From NCBI GenBank assembly GCA_028671895.1, contig CM053807.1, positions 50,335,903-50,399,902 on the forward strand: a stretch of 64,000 nucleotides of DNA, written 5' to 3'. Of the stretch, positions 63,921 to 64,000 are shown piece after piece. A program made the position numbers and the translations under genes. The DNA is from Oenanthe sinensis. Taxonomy: Eukaryota; Streptophyta; Magnoliopsida; Apiales; Apiaceae. The notes beneath the pieces are model-generated. The model worked only from the letters and a program-made list of their open reading frames with translations, searched no databases and was not told the DNA's origin. Each line of letters starts with the position of its first letter. Within the stretch, counting starts at the first letter, position 1.

Positions 63921-64000
63921 GTGTGTGTTTTGTGTATTTATTATAGGGAAGTCGGTGAATAACGGTGAGAAAAAAACACGGGGAGTGTTTGTGTTTATTA

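Noticed and set aside
1..64000. CRISPR arrays, bacterial operons, rRNA or integrated virus
   Set aside because: No spaced identical repeats, no ribosome-binding-site pattern, no rRNA blocks and no viral replication genes; all gene content is plant nuclear.

Overview
This is nuclear DNA from a flowering plant, almost certainly a dicot. The genes are intron-rich with GT-AG boundaries, the intergenic DNA is AT-rich, and small DNA transposons (Stowaway-like and hAT-like MITEs) sit between genes and inside introns. The protein families are plant-specific: a bHLH93-type factor, plant PL4 rhamnogalacturonan lyase, HVA22, a UPL1/UPL2 HECT ligase and a TIFY-CCT-GATA factor. I cannot name the species; an asterid is only a guess. 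There is no operon logic, and each gene is a separate unit.

Layout. 0.8-2.8 kb (-): a four-exon bHLH gene whose first splice donor lies in a 59-bp tandem duplication. 6.09-9.81 kb: a complete Mutator-like element (MULE) with about 165-bp terminal inverted repeats and a perfect 9-bp target duplication. It carries two convergent genes: an intact small GRF-zinc-finger/membrane protein and a decayed PB1-type mudrA transposase. 9.8-20.8 kb: gene-poor DNA with a degenerate tandem repeat, LTR-like remnants (one packed with a 10-bp palindromic motif) and MITEs. 20.8-25.5 kb (+): a TRAF-type zinc-finger membrane protein. 26.7-30.7 kb (+): a 15-exon rhamnogalacturonate lyase. 31.5-34.9 kb (+): a five-exon gene joining an HVA22 membrane domain, a U1-type C2H2 finger and an RNase H domain with all four acidic residues kept. 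36.1-52.5 kb (-): a 16-exon UPL1/UPL2-type HECT E3 ligase of 3,662 aa. 52.5-58.0 kb: gene-free DNA with one copy of a long-TIR repeat family whose other copy is at 35.2 kb. 58.0-63.8 kb (-): a seven-exon ZML-type GATA factor.

The gene models were built by hand. Exon lengths sum to whole codons for all six multi-exon genes (341, 199, 638, 416, 3,662 and 269 aa), and every internal junction is phase-consistent. The two most noteworthy objects are the MuDR-like two-gene MULE with its GRF/membrane accessory protein, and the HVA22-zinc finger-RNase H fusion. Database novelty of either could not be tested here.
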